From NCBI GenBank assembly GCA_024685385.1, contig JAIKVV010000113.1, positions 22,726 through 86,725 on the forward strand: 64,000 nt of DNA, written 5' to 3'. Within the stretch, counting starts at the first letter, position 1. Each line of letters starts with the position of its first letter. The notes under the pieces are model-generated. The model worked only from the letters and a program-made list of their open reading frames with translations, made no database searches and was not told where the DNA came from. Source of the stretch: Saccharofermentans sp. GTDB taxonomy: Bacteria; Bacillota; Clostridia; Saccharofermentanales; Saccharofermentanaceae. The translations under genes and the position numbers were made by a program. Positions 37,133 through 44,470 of the stretch are shown piece after piece.

Positions 37133-37209
37133 CGGGGTGTAGCTCAGGTGGCTAGAGTGCTTGCTTAGGGAGCAAGAGGTCGTGGGTTCGAGTCCCGTCA
37201 CTCCGACCA
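37133..37209 (+). tRNA. tRNA-Pro (anticodon AGG)
   Basis: 77 bases with encoded CCA, nearly identical to its neighbour. Acceptor CGGGGTG/CACTCCG, D-arm GCTC/GAGT with one extra loop base, and anticodon stem CTTGC/GCAAG with loop TTAGGGA (anticodon AGG at 37167-37169). The T-arm is GTGGG/CCCGT around TTCGAGT. A34 outside tRNA-Arg(ACG) is uncommon in bacteria. Confidence 0.93.
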
Positions 37210-37241
37210 AAGAGTTGTCTTGAAAGAGGCAACTCTTTTTA
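37210..37241 (+). terminator. Terminator after the tRNA-Pro pair
   Basis: Stem AGAGTTG (37211-37217) / CAACTCT (37230-37236) followed by TTTTTATTT. Confidence 0.85.
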
Positions 37242-37261
37242 TTTGCTCTTAAAGCCCTTGC

Positions 37262-37290
37262 TTGTAATGAAATGATTTCAATGTTATTAT
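37262..37290 (+). promoter_or_regulatory. Promoter with embedded palindromic operator, blaI-like gene
   Basis: TTGTAA (37262-37267), 17-base spacer, TATTAT (37285-37290). The spacer contains the perfect palindrome TGAAATGATTTCA (37268-37280), placed where a BlaI-type repressor would block polymerase. Confidence 0.6.
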
Positions 37291-37333
37291 ACCAGTAGAG
37301 TAATAAATCTGTTACCGCGAAAGGGATCCGCAT

Positions 37334-37714
37334 ATGAATAGTGAAATAAATCTTACCGGCAGTGAATGGGACATCATGAAGATAATATGGGAAAAGCAGC
37401 CCTGCACTTTAAGGCAGATATGTGATGCCGTAAAAAAGCAGCACGACTGGTCCCGCCATGCCGTAATATCTTTTCTTAAGAGAATGGAGACAAAAGGCAC
37501 CATTTACGTTGAAGATGCCGATCCCGTTAAATTATATACCGCAGCCGTATCGCAGGATGATGCCATCCGTCAGGAGATGGGATCTACGATGTCGCGTCTG
37601 TTTAACGACAGCCCCATGATGCTGGTTTCCTATATAGCCCAGTCAAACAGATTTACCGATAAAGAGATAGAACAGATGATAGATATCCTTAAAGAGGGGG
37701 AAGACAGGAAGTGA
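37334..37714 (+). CDS. BlaI/MecI/CopY-family repressor
   Basis: 126-residue winged-helix repressor. The N-terminal HTH (LTGSEWDIMKIIWEKQPCTLRQICDAV) and TVISFLKRMETKG-like wing (here AVISFLKRMETKGTI) are family hallmarks; the C-terminus forms the dimerisation helices. In BlaI and MecI, cleavage by the partner M56 protease relieves repression. The partner gene follows with a 4-base overlap (GTGA at 37711). The palindrome TGAAATGATTTCA in its promoter spacer differs from the classical TACA-TGTA operator. Autoregulation is inferred. Confidence 0.9.
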   Translation: MNSEINLTGSEWDIMKIIWEKQPCTLRQICDAVKKQHDWSRHAVISFLKRMETKGTIYVEDADPVKLYTAAVSQDDAIRQEMGSTMSRLFNDSPMMLVSYIAQSNRFTDKEIEQMIDILKEGEDRK

Positions 37715-39099
37715 TAAGACTTATCTTACAGCTTCTGATTCAGACCGTTATTCAGTCATCGCTCCTTGCACTGGTCGTGCTTATGGTGCGAAGGCTGTTT
37801 AAGGTGAGGCTCGACAAGAGATATCTAAGCCTTTTATGGCTTCCTGTTTTGCTGCGTCTTTTCATTCCTTTCGGAATAGAAAGTTCATTCAGTCTGATGA
37901 ATCTGTTTTCGAGGATCCCTGAGGACAGGTTCATCAATTCTCCTGTATATATTTCATCGCAGGAAAAGACTGCAGTTGCTGCTGCGGCATCTGATGCTCT
38001 GCAATTGAGCACGGTCCTTTTTGCCGTGTGGATCTTAGGCGTTGCTTTGACCGCTTTTGTGACCATATTTAACAACATCAGGTTCATGTCTAAGATCAGA
38101 TCCTGCCGTAAGGAAGTTGATTCTGAGTTATTTAATGATCTTTGCCGTGAAGCGGGTATTAAGCGCACTCCGAAAATATACTGTTCATACAAGATACAAT
38201 CTCCCTGCGCAGCCGGCATATTCCGTCAGGCGATCTACATGCCTGATTGGGAAGAGGGAGGAGAAGAGCTCCGTTATATCTTCATGCATGAACTCACGCA
38301 TGTTAAGCGCTGTGACAATCTGTTTGCAGTAATAGTCTCGGTGGCATGTATCTTATATTGGTTCGATCCTCTTGTATGGATCATGGCGCATATCTCCCGT
38401 CAGGACCGTGAGCTCGGATGTGATGCCCAAGTCATGAAAGGACTGTCATATGATGAGAGGCAGGATTACGGCATGACCCTTATATCCGTATTAAGGAGAC
38501 AGAACGTTAGAAGCAGATTGACCTGTGTCTCAGGTATGGCATCAACGAAGAAAGAGATGCATGAACGCCTTAAGGCCATTAAGAACTCTAGGCCGGCATC
38601 TGCTCTTGTTGCTGTTTTGATAATCGTTGCCATGGTTATCGCATCTGTAACACTAGGAACATCAGCCAAGACCGTTAAGGCGGCAAAGACTGATGCCGGT
38701 GATCTTAAGTCTGAAGTGCTTCCCGCAGAGAAAGTCCTGGCATATGTTTCTTCATCCGAATTTGACAAGGAAGAAGATTATTTCGGTACTGTCAGATTGA
38801 ATGACGAAATGGCGATCAACAGACTTTATGATTGCCTCATGAGCGGAGACGGATGGACCGGAGATGATAAGGTCGTATTAGGATCTAATGATCCTATAGA
38901 AGCATATTATTTTATCACTGTTCCTGAGGACAACGGCGTAAAGGAAAAAGGAAAGGTTTTCCAGGTATATGATTTCGGTAACAGATGCTATGTTATCGAT
39001 CAGGATCTTCCCTATAGCAGTTCCGGGATAATGTGTCACCGCATGTCTGACGAATGTTACGAAGAGTTCAGGATGCTTATGAAAGAAGCGGCTGACTAA
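37711..39099 (+). CDS. BlaR1/MecR1-like M56 membrane metalloprotease sensor
   Basis: 462-residue membrane protease paired with the BlaI-like repressor. It has about four membrane segments in the first 310 residues and a zinc motif HELTH at H193 with DRELGCDAQV (third ligand region) near residue 232. A fourth TM lies at about 293-313. Beyond it is a 145-residue external domain that does not look like the penicillin-binding sensor of BlaR1: I see no SxxK, SxN or KTG motifs. It may therefore sense a signal other than beta-lactams. GTG start overlaps the repressor stop. Confidence 0.87.
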   Translation: MIRLILQLLIQTVIQSSLLALVVLMVRRLFKVRLDKRYLSLLWLPVLLRLFIPFGIESSFSLMNLFSRIPEDRFINSPVYISSQEKTAVAAAASDALQLSTVLFAVWILGVALTAFVTIFNNIRFMSKIRSCRKEVDSELFNDLCREAGIKRTPKIYCSYKIQSPCAAGIFRQAIYMPDWEEGGEELRYIFMHELTHVKRCDNLFAVIVSVACILYWFDPLVWIMAHISRQDRELGCDAQVMKGLSYDERQDYGMTLISVLRRQNVRSRLTCVSGMASTKKEMHERLKAIKNSRPASALVAVLIIVAMVIASVTLGTSAKTVKAAKTDAGDLKSEVLPAEKVLAYVSSSEFDKEEDYFGTVRLNDEMAINRLYDCLMSGDGWTGDDKVVLGSNDPIEAYYFITVPEDNGVKEKGKVFQVYDFGNRCYVIDQDLPYSSSGIMCHRMSDECYEEFRMLMKEAAD

Positions 39100-39168
39100 G
39101 CTTTTCCGAAGATAAATATCCGTATTGTGTTAATGATGATACAGAAACGTTACATATGTTCTGTTTTG

Positions 39169-39197
39169 TTGAATTGTCCTCCAAAGCCTTGTATAAT
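39169..39197 (+). promoter_or_regulatory. Promoter of SleB-like hydrolase gene
   Basis: TTGAAT (39169-39174), 17-base spacer, TATAAT (39192-39197). The proposed GTG start is 34 bases downstream. Confidence 0.65.
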
Positions 39198-39230
39198 TTT
39201 GTAACCGAATGAAGATCAGGCGATTTATGG

Positions 39231-40013
39231 GTGTTTTCGGCTGATGACAGAAAGAGGTACATTATTTTAAAGCAAAAGATTACGGCTATAATACTTGCTG
39301 TTGTAGTAGTATTTACAAGTCTTTCCATGGACGGCGTCACGGCGCTGGCCTTTGATCGCGATTTCGATCTCATAGATTATAAGCCCAAGAAGACAAGTGA
39401 AGAGACTTTGCAGATGTACGATCTCATGTGGCAGTATTCCACCGATGAGCAGCGTTACTTTTTTTCTTCTGAAGTTAAGGCCAGAGCATGCGGCATGAAG
39501 GTCAAGGAGTTTGAACTCTTTGCGCGTGTTATCGAGGGCGAAGGGGCATTCTGCAAAAATGACATTACCGACAAGACCATGATCGCTTGTGTCGTTCTTA
39601 ACAGGATCAACTGCAAGAGATGGCCTACCAAGACCGTAACCAGAACGGTCCTCCGTCCCAACCAGTTTCATGCAGTCAATCAGAAGAGACACGAATGCTA
39701 TAAGGCAAGATCTCTCGATTCGGAATGGGCTATCGTCGAAGCAATAAGGCTTGTATCCGAAAAGAAAGTAGACTGCCATATGGTCTATTTCAATTCGAAA
39801 GGTTTCACCGGCTATTCAAGAGCTTTCATAAATTATGTCGACTGCGGTTACTGCAGAGGAAACTACTTCTCCTGTGTTAAGAAATGCAAGTGTGATTATT
39901 GTACAAACTGGGATCCTGACTGGAGTCCCGACAAGGTTACGATGTTCACCGAAAAGATCGAGCGTCCGATTGGTCCCATCGAAAGATCTGAACTTATCTT
40001 CCCCGGAAAGTGA
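39231..40013 (+). CDS. Cell wall hydrolase, SleB-like
   Basis: Predicted secreted peptidoglycan hydrolase, up to 260 residues. An N-terminal signal segment (hydrophobic AIILAVVVVFTSL, about 19-32) is followed by a SleB/hydrolase_2 domain: LFARVIEGEGAF with catalytic Glu, VVLNRINCKRWP, and PNQFHAVN. A Cys-rich segment then follows (CGYCRGNYFSCVKKCKCDYC, about 214-233), possibly disulphide-linked or metal-binding. Start uncertain: GTG 39231 has only a weak AGG upstream. A better AGAGG at 39253-39257 precedes ATT and TTA codons, not a standard start. Function could be spore cortex lysis or wall turnover. Confidence 0.75.
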   Translation: MFSADDRKRYIILKQKITAIILAVVVVFTSLSMDGVTALAFDRDFDLIDYKPKKTSEETLQMYDLMWQYSTDEQRYFFSSEVKARACGMKVKEFELFARVIEGEGAFCKNDITDKTMIACVVLNRINCKRWPTKTVTRTVLRPNQFHAVNQKRHECYKARSLDSEWAIVEAIRLVSEKKVDCHMVYFNSKGFTGYSRAFINYVDCGYCRGNYFSCVKKCKCDYCTNWDPDWSPDKVTMFTEKIERPIGPIERSELIFPGK

Positions 40014-40029
40014 TCCTTCCGGGTTTTTT
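40002..40029 (+). terminator. Terminator overlapping the end of the SleB-like gene
   Basis: Stem CCCGGAA (40002-40008) / TTCCGGG (40017-40023) followed by six T. The stop codon TGA lies in the loop. Confidence 0.85.
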
Positions 40030-40112
40030 ATTTCTCATTTTTACTTGGTCAATATAGACTATATGAGGATATGATTATTTGGAAAATCGATTGATGATTA
40101 AGTTCTGCATAA

Positions 40113-40121
40113 TGTTATAAT
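40113..40121 (+). promoter_or_regulatory. Extended -10 promoter of thyA
   Basis: TGTTATAAT at 40113-40121 with TTGATG at 40091-40096 (19-base spacer to TATAAT). It is 34 bases before the thyA ATG. Confidence 0.55.
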
Positions 40122-40155
40122 TTTCTTATCATGTTTTTTTGTGAGGAGTTTATTT

Positions 40156-40986
40156 ATGAGCAGAGCTGATGATATCTTTATCGAGAATATCCGCACGATC
40201 CTTAACTCCGGTTATACAACGGAGAATGAGAAGGTAAGGCCTCATTGGGAGGACGGTACTCCGGCTTATACCTACAAGGCTTTCTGCATCGTTAACAGAT
40301 ATAACCTTGCAGAAGAATTTCCCATGCTCACCCAGCGATATATCAATTTCAAGGGAGCAGTTGACGAGCTTCTCTGGATCTGGCAGAAGAAGTCCAATAA
40401 TGTCCATGATCTTTCCACCCACATCTGGGATGCCTGGGCCGACGAGACTGGTTCGATCGGCAAAGCTTACGGATATCAGCTCGGCGTTAAGCATCAGTAT
40501 AAGGAAGGCGAGATGGACCAGGTCGACAGAGTCCTCTATGACCTCAAGAACAATCCTTCTTCAAGAAGGATCTTAACGAATATATATGTTCATCAGGATC
40601 TGCACGAGATGAATCTTTATCCCTGTGCATACTCCATGACTTTTAACGTTACGGGCAATAAGCTCAATGCCATACTTAACCAGCGTTCTAACGATATGCT
40701 TGTTGCCAACGGCTGGAATGTCTGCCAGTATGCGGTCCTCACGCACCTCATGGCAAGATGCTCGGGGCTTGAAGTCGGTGAATTTGTCCATGTTATTGCC
40801 GATGCTCATGTTTACGACAGGCATGTTCCGATCGTTAAAGAGGTTATCGCAAGACCCACATTCCCGGCGCCCAAACTCGTGATCGATGAAGGTATCACCG
40901 ATTTCTATCAGTTCTCGACGGATAACATAAGGCTCGAAGGATATGAATACGGCGATAAAGTCAAGGGTATCCCCGTAGCTGTCTGA
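40156..40986 (+). CDS. thyA: Thymidylate synthase (Bacillus subtilis ThyA type)
   Basis: Methylates dUMP to dTMP using methylene-tetrahydrofolate. The 276-residue product resembles the B. subtilis ThyA/phage phi3T subgroup: DELLWIWQKKSNNVHDL, GTIGHAYG-like GSIGKAYGYQLG, and LKNNPSSRRI. Catalytic Cys157 is in LYPCAYSM, followed by NQRSNDM and IADAHVYDRH. ATG 40156 follows GAGGAG at 40143-40148; an in-frame GTG at 40141 is less likely. It heads the unit thyA-phosphatase-folA. Co-location with DHFR fits, since this reaction oxidises the folate to dihydrofolate. Confidence 0.95.
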   Translation: MSRADDIFIENIRTILNSGYTTENEKVRPHWEDGTPAYTYKAFCIVNRYNLAEEFPMLTQRYINFKGAVDELLWIWQKKSNNVHDLSTHIWDAWADETGSIGKAYGYQLGVKHQYKEGEMDQVDRVLYDLKNNPSSRRILTNIYVHQDLHEMNLYPCAYSMTFNVTGNKLNAILNQRSNDMLVANGWNVCQYAVLTHLMARCSGLEVGEFVHVIADAHVYDRHVPIVKEVIARPTFPAPKLVIDEGITDFYQFSTDNIRLEGYEYGDKVKGIPVAV

Positions 40987-41006
40987 TCTGAGGTGTTACC
41001 GGGAAT

Positions 41007-41738
41007 ATGAAACTCATTATCGTAAGACACGGCGACCCTGATTATGTTTCGGATTCGCTTACCGAGAAGGGCAGGAGAGAAGCTGAAGCCTTAGCAAAGA
41101 GAGTTAAGAACTGGGACATGGCAGGATGTTATGTGTCTCCCTTGGGAAGAGCTAAAGAGACCTGTGCCATCTGTCTTAAGGATCTTGATATCGAAGCTAC
41201 GGAATTTGAATGGCTCCAGGAATTCTATTTCAGGATCTTAGACCCCGAGACAGGCGAATCCCGCATAGCATGGGATTTCATGCCGAGGTATTTTTGCCCT
41301 AATGACGAACTTCACGACAGGAATATCTGGCCGGATTCTGATGTGATGAGAACGGGTCAGTTAAGAGCGCATTATGATGCGGTCACAAAAGAATTTGATA
41401 AGTTCCTTTCAGGCTTGGGATATGAGAGAATGGAAGGCGGAGTATACAGAGTAAGGGAACATAATGACGGCAATTACGTGTTCTTCTGTCATTTCGGTTT
41501 GATGTCCGTGCTGACGGGATATCTGACAGGAATTGCCGCTCCCGCGCTCTGGCAGGGTTTCTTCTGTGCCCCAACAGGCATTACTGTGATCGGCACGGAG
41601 GAAAGGGAACCGGGATATGCATCTTTCAGGGTGCAGTATTTCGGTGATGCAAGCCATCTTGCAGATGAGGGTGAACCTTTGTCTGCATCTGGATATTTTA
41701 CAAATATGTTTGACGACAGGAAAGGGGTATTATCATGA
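41007..41738 (+). CDS. Histidine phosphatase superfamily protein
   Basis: 243-residue member of the phosphoglycerate mutase-like phosphatases. The catalytic RHG motif is at residues 7-9 (IIVRHGDPDY), SPLGRAKETC supplies the second arginine, and a late FCHFGLMSVL carries the second histidine. It sits between thyA (20-base gap) and folA (4-base overlap), so it is cotranscribed with thymidylate and folate enzymes. A role on a folate or nucleotide phosphate is plausible but not shown. Alternatives are cobalamin pathway alpha-ribazole phosphatase-like or general sugar phosphatase. Confidence 0.82.
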   Translation: MKLIIVRHGDPDYVSDSLTEKGRREAEALAKRVKNWDMAGCYVSPLGRAKETCAICLKDLDIEATEFEWLQEFYFRILDPETGESRIAWDFMPRYFCPNDELHDRNIWPDSDVMRTGQLRAHYDAVTKEFDKFLSGLGYERMEGGVYRVREHNDGNYVFFCHFGLMSVLTGYLTGIAAPALWQGFFCAPTGITVIGTEEREPGYASFRVQYFGDASHLADEGEPLSASGYFTNMFDDRKGVLS

Positions 41739-42235
41739 TCGCGATCGCAGCAGTCGACATGAATTGGGGGATCGGTTACGCAGGAGAACTCCTCGTATCG
41801 CTTCCTGAGGACCAGAAGGGTGTTTTCCGCAAATATACGTCGGGGCACACTGTAGTTTACGGAAGAAAGACTCTGAAGACTTATAAGGATGAGAGACTTC
41901 TTCCCAACAGGATCAATGTCATCCTGACTCACGATGAAACATTCGAGAAGGAAGGCGCCGTTATCTGCCACAGTGTGGAAGAATTGAACCAGTATCTTGC
42001 TACTGTTAACGATGAAGTGTATCTCATCGGCGGTGAGACGACATATAAGCTCCTCCTCGACAGATGTGACAAGGCCATTATCACATACATACAATATGAA
42101 TTCATGGCAGATGCCTTCTTCCCGAATCTCGACGAGAAACTCGACTGGGAGCTGGTATCTGAAGAACCTGCCATAGAAAGCGCTGCAGGCGTAACATTCT
42201 GCGTAAGACATTATGAGAGGATAAAGGAGGCTTAA
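41735..42235 (+). CDS. folA: Dihydrofolate reductase
   Basis: Reduces dihydrofolate to tetrahydrofolate with NADPH. The 166-residue product has IAAVDMNWGIGYAGELLVSL near the start, with PED supplying the acidic active-site residue. VVYGRKTLKTY (NADP-binding) follows, and then VYLIGGETTYKLLL. Length is standard. Start ATG overlaps the phosphatase stop (ATGA). Its stop is one base before the ATG of the next surface protein gene, whose AAAGGAGG site lies within the folA 3' end. Confidence 0.93.
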   Translation: MIAIAAVDMNWGIGYAGELLVSLPEDQKGVFRKYTSGHTVVYGRKTLKTYKDERLLPNRINVILTHDETFEKEGAVICHSVEELNQYLATVNDEVYLIGGETTYKLLLDRCDKAIITYIQYEFMADAFFPNLDEKLDWELVSEEPAIESAAGVTFCVRHYERIKEA

Positions 42236-42236
42236 G

Positions 42237-43889
42237 ATGATATTCAAGAAAGCACTTGTAACTGCATTTGCTCTTGCAGCCGGGATAGCAATGATCCCAG
42301 CAGTCACCGCCAATGCTGCATCCGGCGTTAAGATCGATAAGGCTCATTTCCCTGATGCGGCTTTTCGCGCTTCACTGAAAAAATATTATGATCTTGACAA
42401 TAACGGATATCTGTCATCCGGTGAAATAAAGAAGATCGACCATATAAGCTTTTTTAAGTCTGAGAACTTGTCCAGTCTTAAAGGCATCGAATATCTGACA
42501 TCGCTTAAGATCCTGTATGTTGAAGCAGATAAACTTACAAGCTATGATCTTAGCAAAGTTACTACGCTGAAGCAGCTGGCGATAAGATCTGATATAGAAA
42601 CTCTGGATGTTTCAAAAAATTCCAATCTTGAATACTTATGGATAGAAAGCAGTAAGCTTAAGTCGATAGATGTCAGCAAAAATATAAAGATCAAAGATAT
42701 TTTGCTGACAGGCTTTTCTAAGCTGGATTCTGTTGATCTGTCGAAGAATACCGCTTTGGAATCCTTTGTAATATACAGTGATCAGCTTAAGTCTCTTGAT
42801 CTTACAAAGAATACCGCGATCAAGAGTCTGGGTCTTTTAACAACCAAAGATTTTTCTTCGTTAAAACTGGGCAAGAATACAAAACTTACTGAAATTACCG
42901 TTGATGATTCTTCTTTGAAATCGATCGATCTTTCAGGCTGCAGTAACCTTGAAAAATTATATATCCAAAGTTATGAAATGACTTCGATCGACCTTCAGAA
43001 AAACACGAAGTTAAAGAGTATTGATGTTTACAGTACCAATATAGATGAACTTGATGTAAGTAATTGTAAGAATCTCGAATTTCTGAGTATTAGTTCAGAC
43101 AGGGTTACGAAAGGCATTACAGTATCCTGCGGGCAGAAGTTTTATTACGGCAGCAGGGGATATAAGTCCACAGCCTCTTCATCCGATACATCGATCCTGA
43201 CGGCAAAGACGGATAAGGTTACAAGCAATACGGGAACTGTATCATACAAAATGGCTGTTGAAGCTAAGAAGACCGGCAAAGCCGTTATCAAGGAAGTTAT
43301 GGAAAGTGATTCAAGACAATGGCTGCTCTCCGTTAATGTTCTCTACAGCGATGTAACGAATAAGTCAGATTTCTGGTATTCGCCTACATACTATCTGTCT
43401 GAATCGGGCGTCGTAAAAGGCTATGACAATCAGACCAAGTTTAAACCGGCTAATGAGTGTTCCCGCGCTCAGATGGTAACATTCCTCTGGAGGCTCAACG
43501 GCTGTCCTAAGCCAAAGGCAAAAACAACTGATTTTACCGATGTCGCTAAGACGGATTATTTCTTCAAGCCTGTTATCTGGGCTGTAGAGCAGGGGATCAC
43601 GACAGGCATTTCAAGCGAAAAGTTCGGGCCTGAGGTAATCTGCACCAGAGCGCAGACCGTTACTTTCCTTTGGAGAATGGCAGGTAAGCCTGACCCGAAA
43701 TCGAAGACCTGCAAATTCAAAGATGTCTATGATAGCGATTATTACTACAAGGCAACCATCTGGGCGTCCGAAAAGAAGATCGTCGCAGGATACTCTGACG
43801 GCACTTTCAAGCCTAAGGATAAATGCCTCAGGCGTCAGATGGTTACATTCCTCTATAAGTATGATAAGTTCGTAAACGGCAAAGGCTGA
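42237..43889 (+). CDS. Secreted EF-hand/LRR/SLH surface protein (paralogue 3)
   Basis: Exported 550-residue protein: signal peptide (1-27, TANAAS), EF-hand loop (YDLDNNGYLSSGE, about 48-60), and a divergent run of about ten LRRs (70-290) with the LKSIDVSKNxK pattern. A reduced Ig-like segment (about 295-370), less clearly Big2 than in the paralogues, precedes three SLH-type modules (375-550) ending KFVNGKG. The final 66 bases of the gene plus the terminator and the following pyrH-like sequence recur almost unchanged at 48158-48489. The gene directly follows folA without its own visible promoter. Confidence 0.86.
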   Translation: MIFKKALVTAFALAAGIAMIPAVTANAASGVKIDKAHFPDAAFRASLKKYYDLDNNGYLSSGEIKKIDHISFFKSENLSSLKGIEYLTSLKILYVEADKLTSYDLSKVTTLKQLAIRSDIETLDVSKNSNLEYLWIESSKLKSIDVSKNIKIKDILLTGFSKLDSVDLSKNTALESFVIYSDQLKSLDLTKNTAIKSLGLLTTKDFSSLKLGKNTKLTEITVDDSSLKSIDLSGCSNLEKLYIQSYEMTSIDLQKNTKLKSIDVYSTNIDELDVSNCKNLEFLSISSDRVTKGITVSCGQKFYYGSRGYKSTASSSDTSILTAKTDKVTSNTGTVSYKMAVEAKKTGKAVIKEVMESDSRQWLLSVNVLYSDVTNKSDFWYSPTYYLSESGVVKGYDNQTKFKPANECSRAQMVTFLWRLNGCPKPKAKTTDFTDVAKTDYFFKPVIWAVEQGITTGISSEKFGPEVICTRAQTVTFLWRMAGKPDPKSKTCKFKDVYDSDYYYKATIWASEKKIVAGYSDGTFKPKDKCLRRQMVTFLYKYDKFVNGKG

Positions 43890-43908
43890 CATTATAGGTT
43901 TTATCTAT

Positions 43909-43935
43909 AACTCCCCCGGAAACGGGGGAGTTTTT
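43909..43935 (+). terminator. Terminator of LRR-SLH paralogue 3
   Basis: Stem AACTCCCCCG (43909-43918) / CGGGGGAGTT (43923-43932) with a four-base loop, followed by a T-run. Duplicated at 48243. Confidence 0.9.
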
Positions 43936-43996
43936 GTTAGCTGTTACTTTAATGGGACTTAAGTCAGCGAAGCAGGATATTGCCGAAAAATTTAAC

Positions 43997-44025
43997 TTCA
44001 TATATTACTCCTTTATTGATAAAAT
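43997..44025 (+). promoter_or_regulatory. Duplicated pyrH promoter, copy 1
   Basis: TTCATA (43997-44002), 17-base spacer, extended -10 TGATAAAAT ending at 44025. Identical in position to the copy before functional pyrH. It could transcribe the truncated pyrH and the lipase-LRR gene. Confidence 0.5.
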
Positions 44026-44064
44026 CTATTAAGTTAAAGAATAATTAATATGGAGGCAGACTGT

Positions 44065-44418
44065 TTGGATGAAGTGAAGTATAAGAGTGTACTGCTCAAA
44101 GTATCCGGTGAGGCCTTAGCCGGCGAATCGAAGGTAGGCATAGATAATGAAGTGACAGAAGGGAATAATCCCATGTATGTTACCAAGTCGATTACGGGGT
44201 TACTAAATAATGTTGGAAAGATTTTTCGTGATAGATTCAAGGAAAATCCAGAGTTCGTGCCGAAGGTTGATGTCAAGTTGAGACGGAAGATCGTGGAAAG
44301 AGTAGGCACATGGGTTGAAGCATGGGTAAAAATATATATTGTCCAGTATATTGAAAAACTGGCACGTGGTATAATTGTATTAAAGCAACCAATTGCCGTT
44401 TATATGTTTTCACGTTGA
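44065..44418 (+). pseudogene. Truncated pyrH copy joined to unrelated sequence
   Basis: A TTG start after GGAGG (44052-44056) opens a frame whose first 31 residues match PyrH ([20 protein letters not shown] and so on). After base 44155 the frame continues for 86 residues with no UMP-kinase similarity (NPMYVTKSITGLLNN... to IAVYMFSR). The unrelated part is AT-rich and unrecognised. A stop at 44416-44418 ends it. The intact pyrH is at 48399, so this is a dead 5' duplicate made by the insertion event. The region 44156-44470 otherwise holds only the start signals of the next gene. Confidence 0.8.
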
Positions 44419-44470
44419 TCACAAAGCTTCTTTGTTGAGTTTGTTTTTTGTGGAAAAGGAGAACTGAAGT

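Larger units (their letters stand above)
43824..44155. repeat. Direct repeat, copy 1 (SLH gene end, terminator, pyrH 5' part)
   Basis: 332 bases matching 48158-48489 at an offset of 4334 bases. About 14 mismatches were counted by hand in the last 265 bases. It contains the end of the SLH paralogue 3 gene, a terminator, a promoter-like element and the first 31 codons of a pyrH copy. Homology continues leftward at lower identity through the SLH-coding region. Confidence 0.9.

Noticed and set aside
40156..40986. Loss of the His after the catalytic Cys in ThyA (PCAY not PCH)
   Set aside because: The B. subtilis-type ThyA subgroup naturally has PCVY at this position, so it is a subgroup feature and not a defect.
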